Positions 39,009 to 48,289 of a stretch of 64,000 nucleotides of DNA are shown here, piece by piece. How positions within the stretch are numbered: the stretch's first letter is position 1; each line of letters starts with the position of its first letter. A program made the position numbers and the translations under genes. Under the pieces are notes generated by a model that worked only from the letters and a program-made list of their open reading frames with translations, ran no database searches and was not told where the DNA came from. This DNA comes from Gimesia benthica. GTDB taxonomy: Bacteria; Planctomycetota; Planctomycetia; Planctomycetales; Planctomycetaceae. The stretch is from NCBI RefSeq assembly GCF_009720525.1, contig NZ_CP043930.1, forward strand, positions 1,302,001 to 1,366,000. The letters are read 5' to 3'.

Positions 39009-41297
39009 ATGAGACACTCACTTTACTGCATGCTGGCAGTCTGTCTGATGACGCTGTATTCCCCCCTGGCCTGGAGCTTCCCGGCAGAATCGGATCCGGG
39101 AGCAGCCGTCGACACTCTTCAACAGATCGTGGCACATCGCGGCGCCAGCAGTGACCGACCCGAGAACACCCTGTCCGCCTTACAGCGGGCCATCGAGTTG
39201 AAAGCGACAGCCGTCGAGATTGATGTGCGGACCAGCAAAGATGGCACGCTCTTTCTGCTCCACGATGCCAAACTCGACCGCACCACCGACGGCACCGGAG
39301 TCGCCACCGAATTGACCATGCCTCAACTAAAACAGCTCGACGCCGGTTCTGCATTCAACAAAGAATACGCAAACGAACGAATCCCCACTCTGGGAGAAGC
39401 CCTGCAGCTCTGTCGGGGAAAAATCAACGTACTGCTGGACCTCAAGGAACAGGGCACCGCTTATGCCGAAGCGGTCGCGAAAACGGTGCGCGAACAGGGC
39501 GATCCGCGGCAGACCATCGTTGGCGTCAGAAGCCTGGAACAGGCACAGCTGTTTCGCAAACTGCTACCCCAGGCGAAGCAACTGGGCTTCATTCCTGATC
39601 CCGCATCCATCGACGACTTCGCCCAGGCAGGCGTGGAATATATCCGCCTCTGGCCCCGCTGGCTCGACGATGAGTCACTCGTCCCCGCCATCAAACGTCA
39701 GGGAGTCAAACTGCACCTCAACGGCTCCACAGGCAACCCGGATGAAATCATCCCCCTGCTCAAACACAACCCCGCTTCGCTGCTGGTTGATGACGTCGCC
39801 ACTCTGCAGGCCACGTTAAAGCAACTCAAAGCCAGCCAGAAAGTCTCCGCGACGCTGAATGATCTGATTGAGAAAACCGCAGGCTCGCCACTCGTCCCCG
39901 GAGTCAGCGGCGTGGATACGACCACATTTTTGAATCGCGATTACCGGATGATCGCGGTACCCAAGGAACTCCAGGGACAGCCTCGCTATCTGTTTGATGG
40001 CGGTAGCGGTCAGCGTGTCGAACTGCAGTTCAAAAAGCCAACCGTGGTCTTCGCGGCGTTTGAATACAACAACACCGGTGCCTGGTCATTTTCCCAGGGA
40101 CGCTCTCCCCGCGACCATGGCTGGCGAAAACTCGATAACGCCGCCTATCGGGGCACGAGCAATGGCACCGTGAAAGACAAACCTCACTTCGCTTCGATCT
40201 ATTACTGTGAATTCCAGGCCGGCCAGAAACTCTCGGGAATGCCCCCCTGGTGGTTATGCCTGGCGATCATGGACGCGAACGCCGCCCGTCAGGTTTCCGG
40301 TTTTCAGGCAGGCACCTCCGAGCCAATCACCGTGCCTTCCACTTACTCTTACGAGGCCGAAGCCACCCGCGCCCGTCCGCTGCACGTACCCGAATTCCAG
40401 AACAAGCGTCAATGGGCCCAGTGGCAGGAGACGCAACGCCAGGCCTTCCAGAAACAGCTCGTCTATCCCTATCCGGGAAAGCTGGCAATCAAACCAGTGG
40501 GGGCAGCCTTAAATCGAGGCACGTTCCGTCAACAGGAATTCGCAGTCGACCATGACGGCCAGCGGATCTTTCGCTTCTTCCGTCTCGCTCCTCCGTCTCA
40601 GCCGGAAAAAAAGCTGCCGACCATCGTCTGTTTCATGGGGCATGGTAAAGTCAGCCAGATCCTCTCCGAGCCGAACAGCTATCAGCATGCCTGTGCCGCG
40701 CAGTTTGCCGAACTGGGATACCTCGTCTATGCGATGGAGAACGTCGGTATGGAACCGGGCAGCGACCGGCACCATGAACTGGATCACCTGTTACGCCTGG
40801 ATGGTTATAGCTGGTACGGCCTGCTGTTTGCCCACCAGCAGATCCTGCTGCAGCACGTGTTTGCGGACCCGCAGGTGAATCCGGCCAAAGTCGGTGCGAC
40901 CGGCGTCTCGACAGGGGGACTGCTCGCGCTCTCCGCCGCCGCCTTCGAACCGCGAATCGCAGCCACTTCCGTCCAGGGAATCTTCGGCAGCATGCGCGTC
41001 TCCTTCATCCGTGACCGTCAGCGCCACTGTCACTGCGGCGCCATTCCCGGCCTGCTCCCCGCGTTCGACCTCCCCGAGATGGCCCTGCTGGTCGCCCCCC
41101 GTCCGCTGCATATCTCCAACGCGGTCTCCGACGGCTTCAGCCCCGCCGAAGCGAAACGCTGTATCAAGCTGATCACTCCCCTGTATCAACAGGTCGGAGG
41201 CAAAACCCCCGAATTCAGCGCGCCCCCCGGACATCACGAATTCGCATTTCAGGAAGCATTACAGTTTTTCACAAACACCATCGGCAAGCCGGAGTAG
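39009..41297 (+). CDS. Glycerophosphodiesterase fused to alpha/beta hydrolase
   Basis: A 762-residue exported fusion with a signal peptide ending near LAWS (residue 23). Residues 40-275 are a glycerophosphodiester phosphodiesterase: HRGAS at 43-47, RPENT at 50-54, EID at 70-72 and LLHD at 84-87 supply the catalytic His pair and metal-binding Glu/Asp. A linker beta-domain (DYRMIAVPKELQGQPRYLFD) occupies about 310-440. The C-terminal part is a dienelactone/acetyl-xylan-esterase-like hydrolase with nucleophile Ser634 in TGVSTGG and a late His in PGHHEF. It would cleave phosphodiesters and an ester, possibly of the same lipid or wall polymer. The pairing is unusual. Confidence 0.82.
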   Translation: MRHSLYCMLAVCLMTLYSPLAWSFPAESDPGAAVDTLQQIVAHRGASSDRPENTLSALQRAIELKATAVEIDVRTSKDGTLFLLHDAKLDRTTDGTGVATELTMPQLKQLDAGSAFNKEYANERIPTLGEALQLCRGKINVLLDLKEQGTAYAEAVAKTVREQGDPRQTIVGVRSLEQAQLFRKLLPQAKQLGFIPDPASIDDFAQAGVEYIRLWPRWLDDESLVPAIKRQGVKLHLNGSTGNPDEIIPLLKHNPASLLVDDVATLQATLKQLKASQKVSATLNDLIEKTAGSPLVPGVSGVDTTTFLNRDYRMIAVPKELQGQPRYLFDGGSGQRVELQFKKPTVVFAAFEYNNTGAWSFSQGRSPRDHGWRKLDNAAYRGTSNGTVKDKPHFASIYYCEFQAGQKLSGMPPWWLCLAIMDANAARQVSGFQAGTSEPITVPSTYSYEAEATRARPLHVPEFQNKRQWAQWQETQRQAFQKQLVYPYPGKLAIKPVGAALNRGTFRQQEFAVDHDGQRIFRFFRLAPPSQPEKKLPTIVCFMGHGKVSQILSEPNSYQHACAAQFAELGYLVYAMENVGMEPGSDRHHELDHLLRLDGYSWYGLLFAHQQILLQHVFADPQVNPAKVGATGVSTGGLLALSAAAFEPRIAATSVQGIFGSMRVSFIRDRQRHCHCGAIPGLLPAFDLPEMALLVAPRPLHISNAVSDGFSPAEAKRCIKLITPLYQQVGGKTPEFSAPPGHHEFAFQEALQFFTNTIGKPE

Positions 41298-41309
41298 AGG
41301 AAATACATA

Positions 41310-44300
41310 TCAGAAGGCCAGCAAATCCGAGTCTGCATTCAGTGAAGCAAAGAAGTCATCGGTCTCAGCATTCCAGTGCGGCAGCTTCCGCTCACCGGGT
41401 GCCAGCGTCGATTCCATAATCTCCTCCTCGGCATGTTCATTCCCCAGCAGGTGCCCCAGTTCGTGATGAATGACCGTCCAGAGATCGATCAGTCCTGCCG
41501 GTTCACTGCCCGGCGATGCAATCAATGACAGGGAACTGTCTGCCTGAAATTCGCTGTGATCCCGGGGCGTGGTATCAATGAACCAGCCATGGTCCGCCGC
41601 ATTGATGTCGAGATAAATCATGTCTCCGACGACCTGCCCCAACGCCGTCCCTGCCAGATCGACGACTTCAATCTGCACCGCTTCCAGTTTCTGTTGTTCG
41701 GCGGACGACAGACGCGGACTCAACTCCTCAATGGCACTCTCCAGCATCACATCTGCCTTGGACTGAGTCAATGCGGCTGCTTTCGTAACGGTAACGGGCT
41801 GACTCACGGCCTGCAGCTGCTGATTCCAGGTGTGAGGATAATTGTCCGGATAATGAACCCGAGTTGGTCTTTCTTTCTGCAGTTTGTTCTTTCCATAATT
41901 ACCTGCAAACAGAACCAGATCGCGGAAATTGACTCGACCATCCTGATTCAGATCCGCCAGCCAGGCATAATCGGAGTCAGACTCATTCGGCACAGCCCCA
42001 TACACGCTGGCAAACCGCAGCAGGTCCTGAAAACTGATTTGACCATCGTCATTCAGGTCGTAGGGATTGGCCCAGATCTCCGTTTGGGCATTTTCGATGT
42101 TCAGGGGTTCGACGACTTGCCCGGTCCCCAGCCCCACCAGCGAGCTCGTAATTTCGAACGAGAGAGTCTCCGAACTGAGGCTGTGCCCCGCCAGATCCAG
42201 AGCCACTTCATCCTCCGCCAGCGCCTCAAATTTGATGCAGGCAAACAGCAGTTGTTTGTCGACACCCAGATCACTCGTCTCAGTGACCGCCGCCAGTTGA
42301 CTGATGACTCCATTCACATCGTCAATCGTGCCGGACTGGTTCTGAGTGAATGCCGGGCCAAACTGAATTTCAGTCGCGGAAGTCGCAGCGGTCTGATATT
42401 CGAGCTCAAGGCCAACCAGGGCCACTCCCGCGCTGCCCAGATTTTCGGTCTGCACCCAGATCTCCACCCAGTACTCGGTCCACTCACCGATCCAGGATTC
42501 ATTCGCAGGCAGGGCAGACACTTCCCCGTTGGCATCGACTTCGGTTGGCGTCTCTACGACTCGCAACGCGAGAGTTTCCTCCGTCGACTCTTCGATCGCG
42601 TTAATCGTGAAAACAAAGGAACGCTGGAACGTGCCGTTGTCTTCGGGCGTCGACAGGTCATGATCCAGGCCCCCATCTTCAACCTGCACGGTGATCTCAG
42701 CAGTGCCGGTCCTGCCTGTCAGCGGCGAGACGCGCAATCGCGGCCTGCCCCCCTCATCCAGTACGGTCAGCCCCGAATCAGGAATCACATCCGGATTATC
42801 AGATGAAGCCGACCAGATCACAGGCCCTTCGGTGACAGGTTTTAGTCCGGAAAGATCGATCGACTGTTCCGGGGCATGCTCTGAAACGACCACATCTTCG
42901 ATCAGATCAAAGGTCGTGCCCGTTAAGCCATCGATCTGCGAACCGACCCAGATCGTGTCTTCTTCTTCGTAGGCCACCAGGAAACTCTGATTCACATCAT
43001 CCCGCACGAGTTTAATGAAAAAACTGTCTCCCAATTCTGATGCCACACTATTGCTTGACGTCAGGTAACCAGTCACACCTGTGGTGCCGTTACCAAAGGT
43101 CACTCCTCCACCTTCATCGATGGAGCCATTGTCCCAGTCTTGACTGGTAACCAGGTAGTTTCCGTTGGGTAGCGCCGTCACTCCGGAAACCCCCGCCCGG
43201 TATTTTCCCACCTGGTCATCCTCATGCGCTCCCACCAGGCTGTTGGCAGAGTTGATCTCACCGCTAATGCCCGTCGTACCATCGCCAAACGTCACCGCAC
43301 CGGCATCCACAATCGAACCGTTGTCCCAGTACGTACTCACAACCACATAATTCCCATTGGCAAGTGCCGTTACGGTGGAACCCGATGAATACTGGTAACC
43401 TAACTGATCCTCGGTCGTGGAACCGACCAGGCTATTGGTGGATGAGACCTGTCCACTGCTGCCGGTGGTCCCATTACCGAAGGTCACGGCTCCCGCATTA
43501 ATGATCGCGCCATTATTCCAGCCCGAACTACTGACCACATAGTTTCCGTTCGTCAGAGCCACGACACCATCAGAGCCTATATGATCGCCTCGTTTGGTCC
43601 CCACTAAACTGTTGGCCGCTGAGACGACCCCCTGAACACCAGCGGTTCCACTCCCCCAGGTGACTGCTCCCAGATCATAATTTTCGGCATTCGCCCATTG
43701 CGAACTGACGACCACATAATTCCCGTTCGCGAGCACGGTCACACCATCCAGGCCGACGTAAGATAGATCCCTCGTACCAACCAGACTGTTATCCGCTGAA
43801 AGAATGCCTGTAATTCCAGTCGTTCCATTCCCAAAAGTGACGGCCCCTTTTTTGCGTGACCAGTAATTGCTGACGGCGACATAATTACCATTGGGAAGTG
43901 CAACAACGCCTCCCCGGCCCACGTTATCCGCATTGCTGGAGCCGACCAGACTGTTGTTGGACGAAATCGCCCCGGTAATTCCGGTAGTGCCGTTTCCAAA
44001 CGTAACAGCACCAACTGCCAATTCAAAATCGTCACTCCAGGCAGGACTGCTTACCACATAGTTCCCGTTCGTGAGCGCCGTCACCCCGGCATATCCCACC
44101 AGGTCATCTTTCGTCGTACCAACGAGACTGTTTTCGGCAGTGATCACACCACTGATGCCCGTTGTTCCATCAGCAAACGTCGCCGCTCCCGCATCCGCAA
44201 TCGAACCATTGTTCCAGCTCGGACTGCTGACGACATAGTTCCCGTTGGCCAGGGGCGTCACACCGTTCGTATTGAGTCCATTTCGACCCAGACGGTCATT

Positions 44301-45587
44301 TTTCGTCACGCCGACGAGACTGTTCGTCGCGGAAATGACTCCGGAAATACCGGTCGTACCACTGCCAAACGTCACGGCCCCCGCATCAACCACCGTACCA
44401 TTGTCCCAGGTCGGACTGGTCACTACATAATTTCCATTCGTAAGTTCTGTCACACTGGAAGTGAGGTAATACAGGGCGCCCACTTTATCGCCGGCTGTCG
44501 TTCCCACCAGACTATTGGCTGAGGAAATCACTCCACTCACTCCCGTGGTTCCATCACCGAATGTCACCGCCCCCGCATCAGTCACTGTTCCGTTATCCCA
44601 GGTCGGGCTGGCGAGCACATAGTTGCCGTTGGCGAGCAGCGTGATATTCACGTCGCCGTAGATGAAGTCTCCCACGAGATCATCTTCCGAAGTACCGACC
44701 AGGCTGTTGGCACTTGAAACGATGCCCGTGGTCCCCGTTGTCCCATTCCCCCATGTCAGTGCGCCGGCGTCTTCAACGGAGCCGTTGTCCCAGAATGGGC
44801 TCCCCACGAGGTAATTACCGTTCGCCAACAGTTTAATGCCCGTATCATTGCCGTAGTGGTACCCAAGTTGGTCGTGAGCACTGGCGCCGATCAGACTGTT
44901 CGCCGCTGAAATGACACCGGTTACCCCCGTGGTCGCATCACCAAAGGTAACGGCTCCGACGGAAGCAATCGATCCGTTGTTCCAAAAGGGATTGGTGACC
45001 ACATAATTTCCATTCTCCAAAACAATGACGCGGCATCCACCATTGCCGTCATAAGCGACGCTTCCCACCAGACTGTTGGCCGCCGAGACCACTCCACTCA
45101 CTCCGGTGATTCCGTTACCAAAGGTGACGGCCCCCGCGAGTCCCCCTGTCTCTCCATTCTGCCAGTTCTGACTGCTGACGACAAAGTTCCCGTTGGGCAA
45201 AGCGGTCACGCCGCCACTTCCAATTCGATCATAGCTGGAAGCTCCTGTGAGCGTGCTGATCAAGTCTCCCGTCTGACCGTCAAAAAAATAGACGGCTCCT
45301 CTCCAGCCATCATAATTCGGATCTGTGACAACAATATTGCCCGTACTCAGCGTGACCACGGAGTCACCAAAGTCGGAATTATCACTGGGATTCGGATTGG
45401 TCAATTCCGAAAAGGCAGCGGTGAGCAGCCTGCGGTCTTCCAGAGTTTCAATCTGACAGTTCGCCGGCTGAAAGCGTTGCTGCTGTGCCCGGACAGCAGA
45501 CCGTCGTCGTGGTCTGGCAAACAGGCTCTGGTGCAGCCGTCGTGTCAAACGGGTCAAAGTTTCGAATCGCCTCTGGTTGTCTTTCAT
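41310..45587 (-). CDS. Giant repeat protein with dockerin and metzincin motif
   Basis: A 1425-residue surface or secreted protein, GGAAGAG before the ATG. The N-terminus is basic and ends with IETLEDRRLLTA, the planctomycete LEPR-like sorting segment. Residues ~55-850 are about 13 imperfect tandem repeats of 50-62 residues (LANGNYVVSSPTWDNG, then GAVTFGDGTTGVSGVISSAN, then SLVGT). A cadherin-like stretch follows (~890-1020). A type I dockerin pair is near 1174-1233 (DLNDDGQISFQDLL; DLNQDGRVNFRDLV). The end carries HELGHLLGNEH at 1375-1385, a zinc metzincin signature, with IMES as possible Met-turn. It is probably an extracellular calcium-binding adhesin with peptidase activity. Confidence 0.85.
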   Translation of the reverse strand: MKDNQRRFETLTRLTRRLHQSLFARPRRRSAVRAQQQRFQPANCQIETLEDRRLLTAAFSELTNPNPSDNSDFGDSVVTLSTGNIVVTDPNYDGWRGAVYFFDGQTGDLISTLTGASSYDRIGSGGVTALPNGNFVVSSQNWQNGETGGLAGAVTFGNGITGVSGVVSAANSLVGSVAYDGNGGCRVIVLENGNYVVTNPFWNNGSIASVGAVTFGDATTGVTGVISAANSLIGASAHDQLGYHYGNDTGIKLLANGNYLVGSPFWDNGSVEDAGALTWGNGTTGTTGIVSSANSLVGTSEDDLVGDFIYGDVNITLLANGNYVLASPTWDNGTVTDAGAVTFGDGTTGVSGVISSANSLVGTTAGDKVGALYYLTSSVTELTNGNYVVTSPTWDNGTVVDAGAVTFGSGTTGISGVISATNSLVGVTKNDRLGRNGLNTNGVTPLANGNYVVSSPSWNNGSIADAGAATFADGTTGISGVITAENSLVGTTKDDLVGYAGVTALTNGNYVVSSPAWSDDFELAVGAVTFGNGTTGITGAISSNNSLVGSSNADNVGRGGVVALPNGNYVAVSNYWSRKKGAVTFGNGTTGITGILSADNSLVGTRDLSYVGLDGVTVLANGNYVVVSSQWANAENYDLGAVTWGSGTAGVQGVVSAANSLVGTKRGDHIGSDGVVALTNGNYVVSSSGWNNGAIINAGAVTFGNGTTGSSGQVSSTNSLVGSTTEDQLGYQYSSGSTVTALANGNYVVVSTYWDNGSIVDAGAVTFGDGTTGISGEINSANSLVGAHEDDQVGKYRAGVSGVTALPNGNYLVTSQDWDNGSIDEGGGVTFGNGTTGVTGYLTSSNSVASELGDSFFIKLVRDDVNQSFLVAYEEEDTIWVGSQIDGLTGTTFDLIEDVVVSEHAPEQSIDLSGLKPVTEGPVIWSASSDNPDVIPDSGLTVLDEGGRPRLRVSPLTGRTGTAEITVQVEDGGLDHDLSTPEDNGTFQRSFVFTINAIEESTEETLALRVVETPTEVDANGEVSALPANESWIGEWTEYWVEIWVQTENLGSAGVALVGLELEYQTAATSATEIQFGPAFTQNQSGTIDDVNGVISQLAAVTETSDLGVDKQLLFACIKFEALAEDEVALDLAGHSLSSETLSFEITSSLVGLGTGQVVEPLNIENAQTEIWANPYDLNDDGQISFQDLLRFASVYGAVPNESDSDYAWLADLNQDGRVNFRDLVLFAGNYGKNKLQKERPTRVHYPDNYPHTWNQQLQAVSQPVTVTKAAALTQSKADVMLESAIEELSPRLSSAEQQKLEAVQIEVVDLAGTALGQVVGDMIYLDINAADHGWFIDTTPRDHSEFQADSSLSLIASPGSEPAGLIDLWTVIHHELGHLLGNEHAEEEIMESTLAPGERKLPHWNAETDDFFASLNADSDLLAF
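43058..45250 (-). repeat. Tandem coding repeat array
   Basis: Thirteen in-frame repeats, roughly 160-190 bp each, inside the gene at 41310. Each holds LxNGNYVV, WxNGxxxxAGAVTFG, GTTGxxGxxS and NSLVG motifs. Copies are diverged at the DNA level, so the array is old rather than a recent expansion. Some copies lost the WDNG turn (the one at ~43850 has WSRKKGAVTF). Confidence 0.85.
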
Positions 45588-46082
45588 GGTCTCTTCCTCT
45601 TCCGCGTGGAAACACTTAAGCCAATTGCCAGTAAACAGTTACGCCCAGAGAGGCTCACCTGTTTTTCGCTGCCTCTTGTTCACTTACGGGCTGAGAGGGG
45701 CCCTGTACCAGACTTGGCGTTGCCTGACGCCCATCTGTGCAATGAGAAATGAAAGATTTTTTGTTTCTGCTCCTTTGCCAGGATGCAGCGAAATTCTGTC
45801 TCGGAAATTGAGGAGTCAGTATTCGATTCACTGATTCAGCAGCAGATGCTTAAGCCAATCTGCTGCATGCCGAGGCGGAAGTTGCGCGCAGAGGAAGCTG
45901 GAACACAGATGACATTCCAGCGACGTGCGAGAACAGATCGCGAGGCATAGCTGAGAGACTGTCAGAATCCGTTAATCGACGGACTCTGTTTTCGGACTGA
46001 GGATCGCGCCGATGAGTAGGGTCAGTTCATGCAATCGTAAGGGACTTGCAGCATCAGTCCCGACAACATCTACCAGAGCAAC
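45588..46082. other. Intergenic region, one stem-loop
   Basis: No gene seen in 495 bp. A perfect 9-bp stem, GCAGCAGAT (45839-45847) and ATCTGCTGC (45858-45866), lies here and could end transcription of the minus-strand gene at 46083, although it is over 200 bp away and lacks a T-run. Confidence 0.35.
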
Positions 46083-46694
46083 TCAGTTTCCCTTGACACC
46101 CGTCTTTGCTTTCACGGGCGTTCCTTTAACCGGGATGGAAATGATCAAGCCTGCGAAGCGATCTTTGGTGTTCTTTTTTCCAAACCCGAGATGGCAGGTC
46201 AGACAGCCATGATTCATTAATGAAATGGCACCGGCCCGCTGGTAGACGCCATTCTCGATTCGCTCATAAGCCCCTTTCCCGGCTGCGATCTCCCGGGCCG
46301 CCTGTTTTTCGAATTCCGTTTCCGGCTCATGATCGACACTCATGGCGTTGGCATTCACGGCAATCCACCGGGCTTTGATATTTTCATCTGCTTCCAGGTC
46401 GGCAAACATCCGCTCCATCACACGAGCCGGCACCGGCGCTGTCGCACTGTTGAAATAACTTCGGTGCATCGCGTCCAGCGTAGCCGAGTAAAAGCGGTGA
46501 GCCAGTCGGGCGCGCTCACGCGCTTCAGGCAGCGACAGTTGAGGAGCTGCTTCCTCTGCTTCGGCCTGCTTCCCTTCCTTCGGAGAGGCAGTCTGTTGCG
46601 CTTTCTCCTCCGCGGGAGGCTGGGCCAACGTAACCACGGCCAGGGGACAGGCACTCAACATCACAATAACCAGACAGTTTCGTATCGCTCTCAT
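46083..46694 (-). CDS. Exported Tll0287-like (DUF3365) haem protein
   Basis: A 203-residue protein with CAGGAGG before the ATG and a signal peptide ending near VVTLAQ. A low-complexity Glu/Ala/Lys linker (28-52) leads to the DUF3365/Tll0287-like sensor domain: RWIAVNANAMSVDHEPETEF at 109-128 and haem motif CLTCH at 164-168 followed by RFAGLIISIPVK. Such domains bind c-type haem in the periplasm and are thought to sense redox or gas ligands. It is a paralogue of the next gene upstream (47005) and has its own transcription unit beyond a terminator. Confidence 0.85.
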   Translation of the reverse strand: MRAIRNCLVIVMLSACPLAVVTLAQPPAEEKAQQTASPKEGKQAEAEEAAPQLSLPEARERARLAHRFYSATLDAMHRSYFNSATAPVPARVMERMFADLEADENIKARWIAVNANAMSVDHEPETEFEKQAAREIAAGKGAYERIENGVYQRAGAISLMNHGCLTCHLGFGKKNTKDRFAGLIISIPVKGTPVKAKTGVKGN

Positions 46695-46793
46695 CGTTCT
46701 CTGCCTCCTGGTAAGTCACTGCACATGAAGTGCGTCTCAGCGAAAATCTCAAACTACGTCGAACATTCGGAATCACTTGTCATGAGTGGGTAT

Positions 46794-46838
46794 AAAAAAA
46801 GACCCGCCCAATAAGTTAAGCGCCAGTCATTGGGCGGG
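46794..46838 (-). terminator. Rho-independent terminator
   Basis: On the minus strand CCCGCCCAAT, a 16-base loop, ATTGGGCGGG, then TC and seven T. The stem is a perfect 10 bp. It ends the transcript coming from 47005 and separates it from 46083. The remaining part of 46695-47004 carries no gene. Confidence 0.9.
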
Positions 46839-47004
46839 CCCGTTACTCCGGGACTATGCGAAAAACCGAAGCAACTAACCGTGAAGGCTGACGAGAATCT
46901 AAATTAACCTTGTTTACAAATCAAGTTTGGTGCCCTTAATCCGCAGGGATTCACGGGGATTGTTCTCAACTACGTTTCATCGCCTTCGACATCCCTCGAC
47001 AATC

Positions 47005-47595
47005 TCATTTCTCTTTCTCCGGTACCTTGAGGGGCATCGAGATGACCAGCCCGGCCACCCGCGCCTCGTTACTTTTTCGCATAGGTAGATGACATTTCAG
47101 GCACTGTGAAGCCAGCCGAATACTTCCCGTAAACTGATACTCTTTGTCAGTTATCTGTTCAAATTCGGACTTCCCCGCCGAGAGCACTTTGACCGCCTGT
47201 TTCTCAAACTCCGTCCGCGGTTCATTGTCGACATTCATCGCCCGGGCGTTCACAGCCAGCCAGCGCACCTTGATGCCCTGGCTCCGCTCCAGTTCCTTAA
47301 ACACATCTTCCAGCGAATGTGAGGGGATCACCCGGCTCTCCTCTTCCTCGAAGAAGTCCCGATGGATTACCTGCAATGCACCATGTACGGTTTCATGTAA
47401 AATGCGTGCCCGGACCCGGGCCTCAACGGCGGTTGTCGGATAATGCAGCTGTCTGGGAGGATCCACTTCCTGCTGAGATTCTTCCGCAGACACCTCTTCC
47501 AGCAGCAGGAACAGACTGGAAAGAACCATCGCCAGACAGACCCCCTGCAGCCATAACGCCGAACTTCGCCACACTCTTCTGCCTGCTTGCATCAT
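47005..47595 (-). CDS. Exported Tll0287-like (DUF3365) haem protein, paralogue
   Basis: A 196-residue protein with a signal peptide (SALWLQGVCLAMVLSSLFLL). It keeps the same core as its neighbour: VRWLAVNARAMNVDNEPRTE near 110-129, CLKCH at 165-169 and RVAGLVISMPLKV at the end. It follows the NsrR-type gene by 57 bp on the same strand, so it is probably in the NsrR transcript and subject to the same operator. A periplasmic haem sensor or nitric-oxide-reactive protein is a reasonable inference. Confidence 0.83.
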   Translation of the reverse strand: MMQAGRRVWRSSALWLQGVCLAMVLSSLFLLLEEVSAEESQQEVDPPRQLHYPTTAVEARVRARILHETVHGALQVIHRDFFEEEESRVIPSHSLEDVFKELERSQGIKVRWLAVNARAMNVDNEPRTEFEKQAVKVLSAGKSEFEQITDKEYQFTGSIRLASQCLKCHLPMRKSNEARVAGLVISMPLKVPEKEK

Positions 47596-47652
47596 TCAAT
47601 CCCATCTTAATACATGGAGCACGTCATCATCATCGGGGAATTCAGAGCCGAC

Positions 47653-48072
47653 CTAAGTCACCTGTTTCAACTGTCTGCGGGAAGGCGCCACATCTGCCAG
47701 GGTCACGCTGTTGAGATACTCCCGTTGCAGCCGTTCCGCTTCCGCCAGCACGCCCTTCAATTTACAGAAGGGCTGGATCACACAGACCCCCTCGGTCCCT
47801 ACACACTCCAGCAGATGCAGATTCCCTTCAAAGCGTTCGATGACTTCCCCCAGTCGAATCTCGTCCAAAGGCACCGCCAGTTCGATCCCGCCTCCCAGTC
47901 CCCTTACGCTACGAATGTAACCAAAGCGGGATAACTGGTTGACGACCTTCGCCACATGATTGGCTGAAATGTCAAACAGGGCCGCGACCTCTGCTACAGT
48001 CGCTCGATCATCGCGTGAAGCGAGATACATCAGCGTCCGCAACGCATAATCGGTCTGGATGGTAAGCTGCAT
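47653..48072 (-). CDS. nsrR: Rrf2-family regulator, NsrR-like
   Basis: A 139-residue Rrf2-type transcription factor. The winged-helix part is MQLTIQTDYALRTLMYLASR to SRFGYIRSVRGLGGG. Three cysteines, C90, C97 and C103, match the iron-sulfur ligands of NsrR (C91, C96, C102 in the E. coli protein; the first spacing differs by two residues). NsrR loses DNA binding when nitric oxide attacks its cluster. An NsrR-type box sits just upstream at 48091-48113, so autoregulation is likely. The symbol is used by similarity; an IscR-like or other Rrf2 role is less likely because of the box. Confidence 0.82.
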   Translation of the reverse strand: MQLTIQTDYALRTLMYLASRDDRATVAEVAALFDISANHVAKVVNQLSRFGYIRSVRGLGGGIELAVPLDEIRLGEVIERFEGNLHLLECVGTEGVCVIQPFCKLKGVLAEAERLQREYLNSVTLADVAPSRRQLKQVT

Positions 48073-48090
48073 GATTCAACCTCTGACTTA

Positions 48091-48113
48091 AACATGTATA
48101 AGTGATGCATCTT
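48091..48113. promoter_or_regulatory. NsrR-type operator
   Basis: AACATGTAT-N5-ATGCATCTT. The right arm is identical to the NsrR consensus arm (AAGATGCAT on the other strand), and the left arm matches 7 of 9. The five-base spacer is also consensus. It lies 19-41 bases before the NsrR start codon, where a repressor would block the promoter. Confidence 0.75.
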
Positions 48114-48208
48114 TTGCCAAATATAGACCCCGGGGTCCCCTTTGTCAATCAAAACCAGCAGCGTGAAGAATTTCGTGTTCACCTCACAAAAAACCGATTT
48201 GGCTGTTC

Positions 48209-48223
48209 TGGCCCACGATTTGC
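48209..48223 (+). promoter_or_regulatory. Sigma-54 promoter of small membrane protein
   Basis: TGGCCCACGATTTGC: GG, exactly ten bases, GC, with TGGC and TTGC as in the consensus. The start codon at 48290 is about 55 bases past the expected transcription start. Confidence 0.7.
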
Positions 48224-48289
48224 TTCTCTCATGTAATTGAGATTTGTTGTTTTCGATCCACGAATGTCCCTGATGAAGGAGGGCTGAAC

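Noticed and set aside
41556..42806. Long open frame (416 codons) antisense to the repeat protein
   Set aside because: Opposite-strand shadow of a clear coding region; no domain or ribosome-binding site.
43058..45250. Regular repeats that might suggest a CRISPR array
   Set aside because: Period is 160-190 bp, repeats are diverged and in frame; they encode protein repeats.
48142..48159. Half-dyad TGTCAAT upstream of the 48209 promoter
   Set aside because: The second arm does not match (ACCAGCA), so it was not counted as an activator site.
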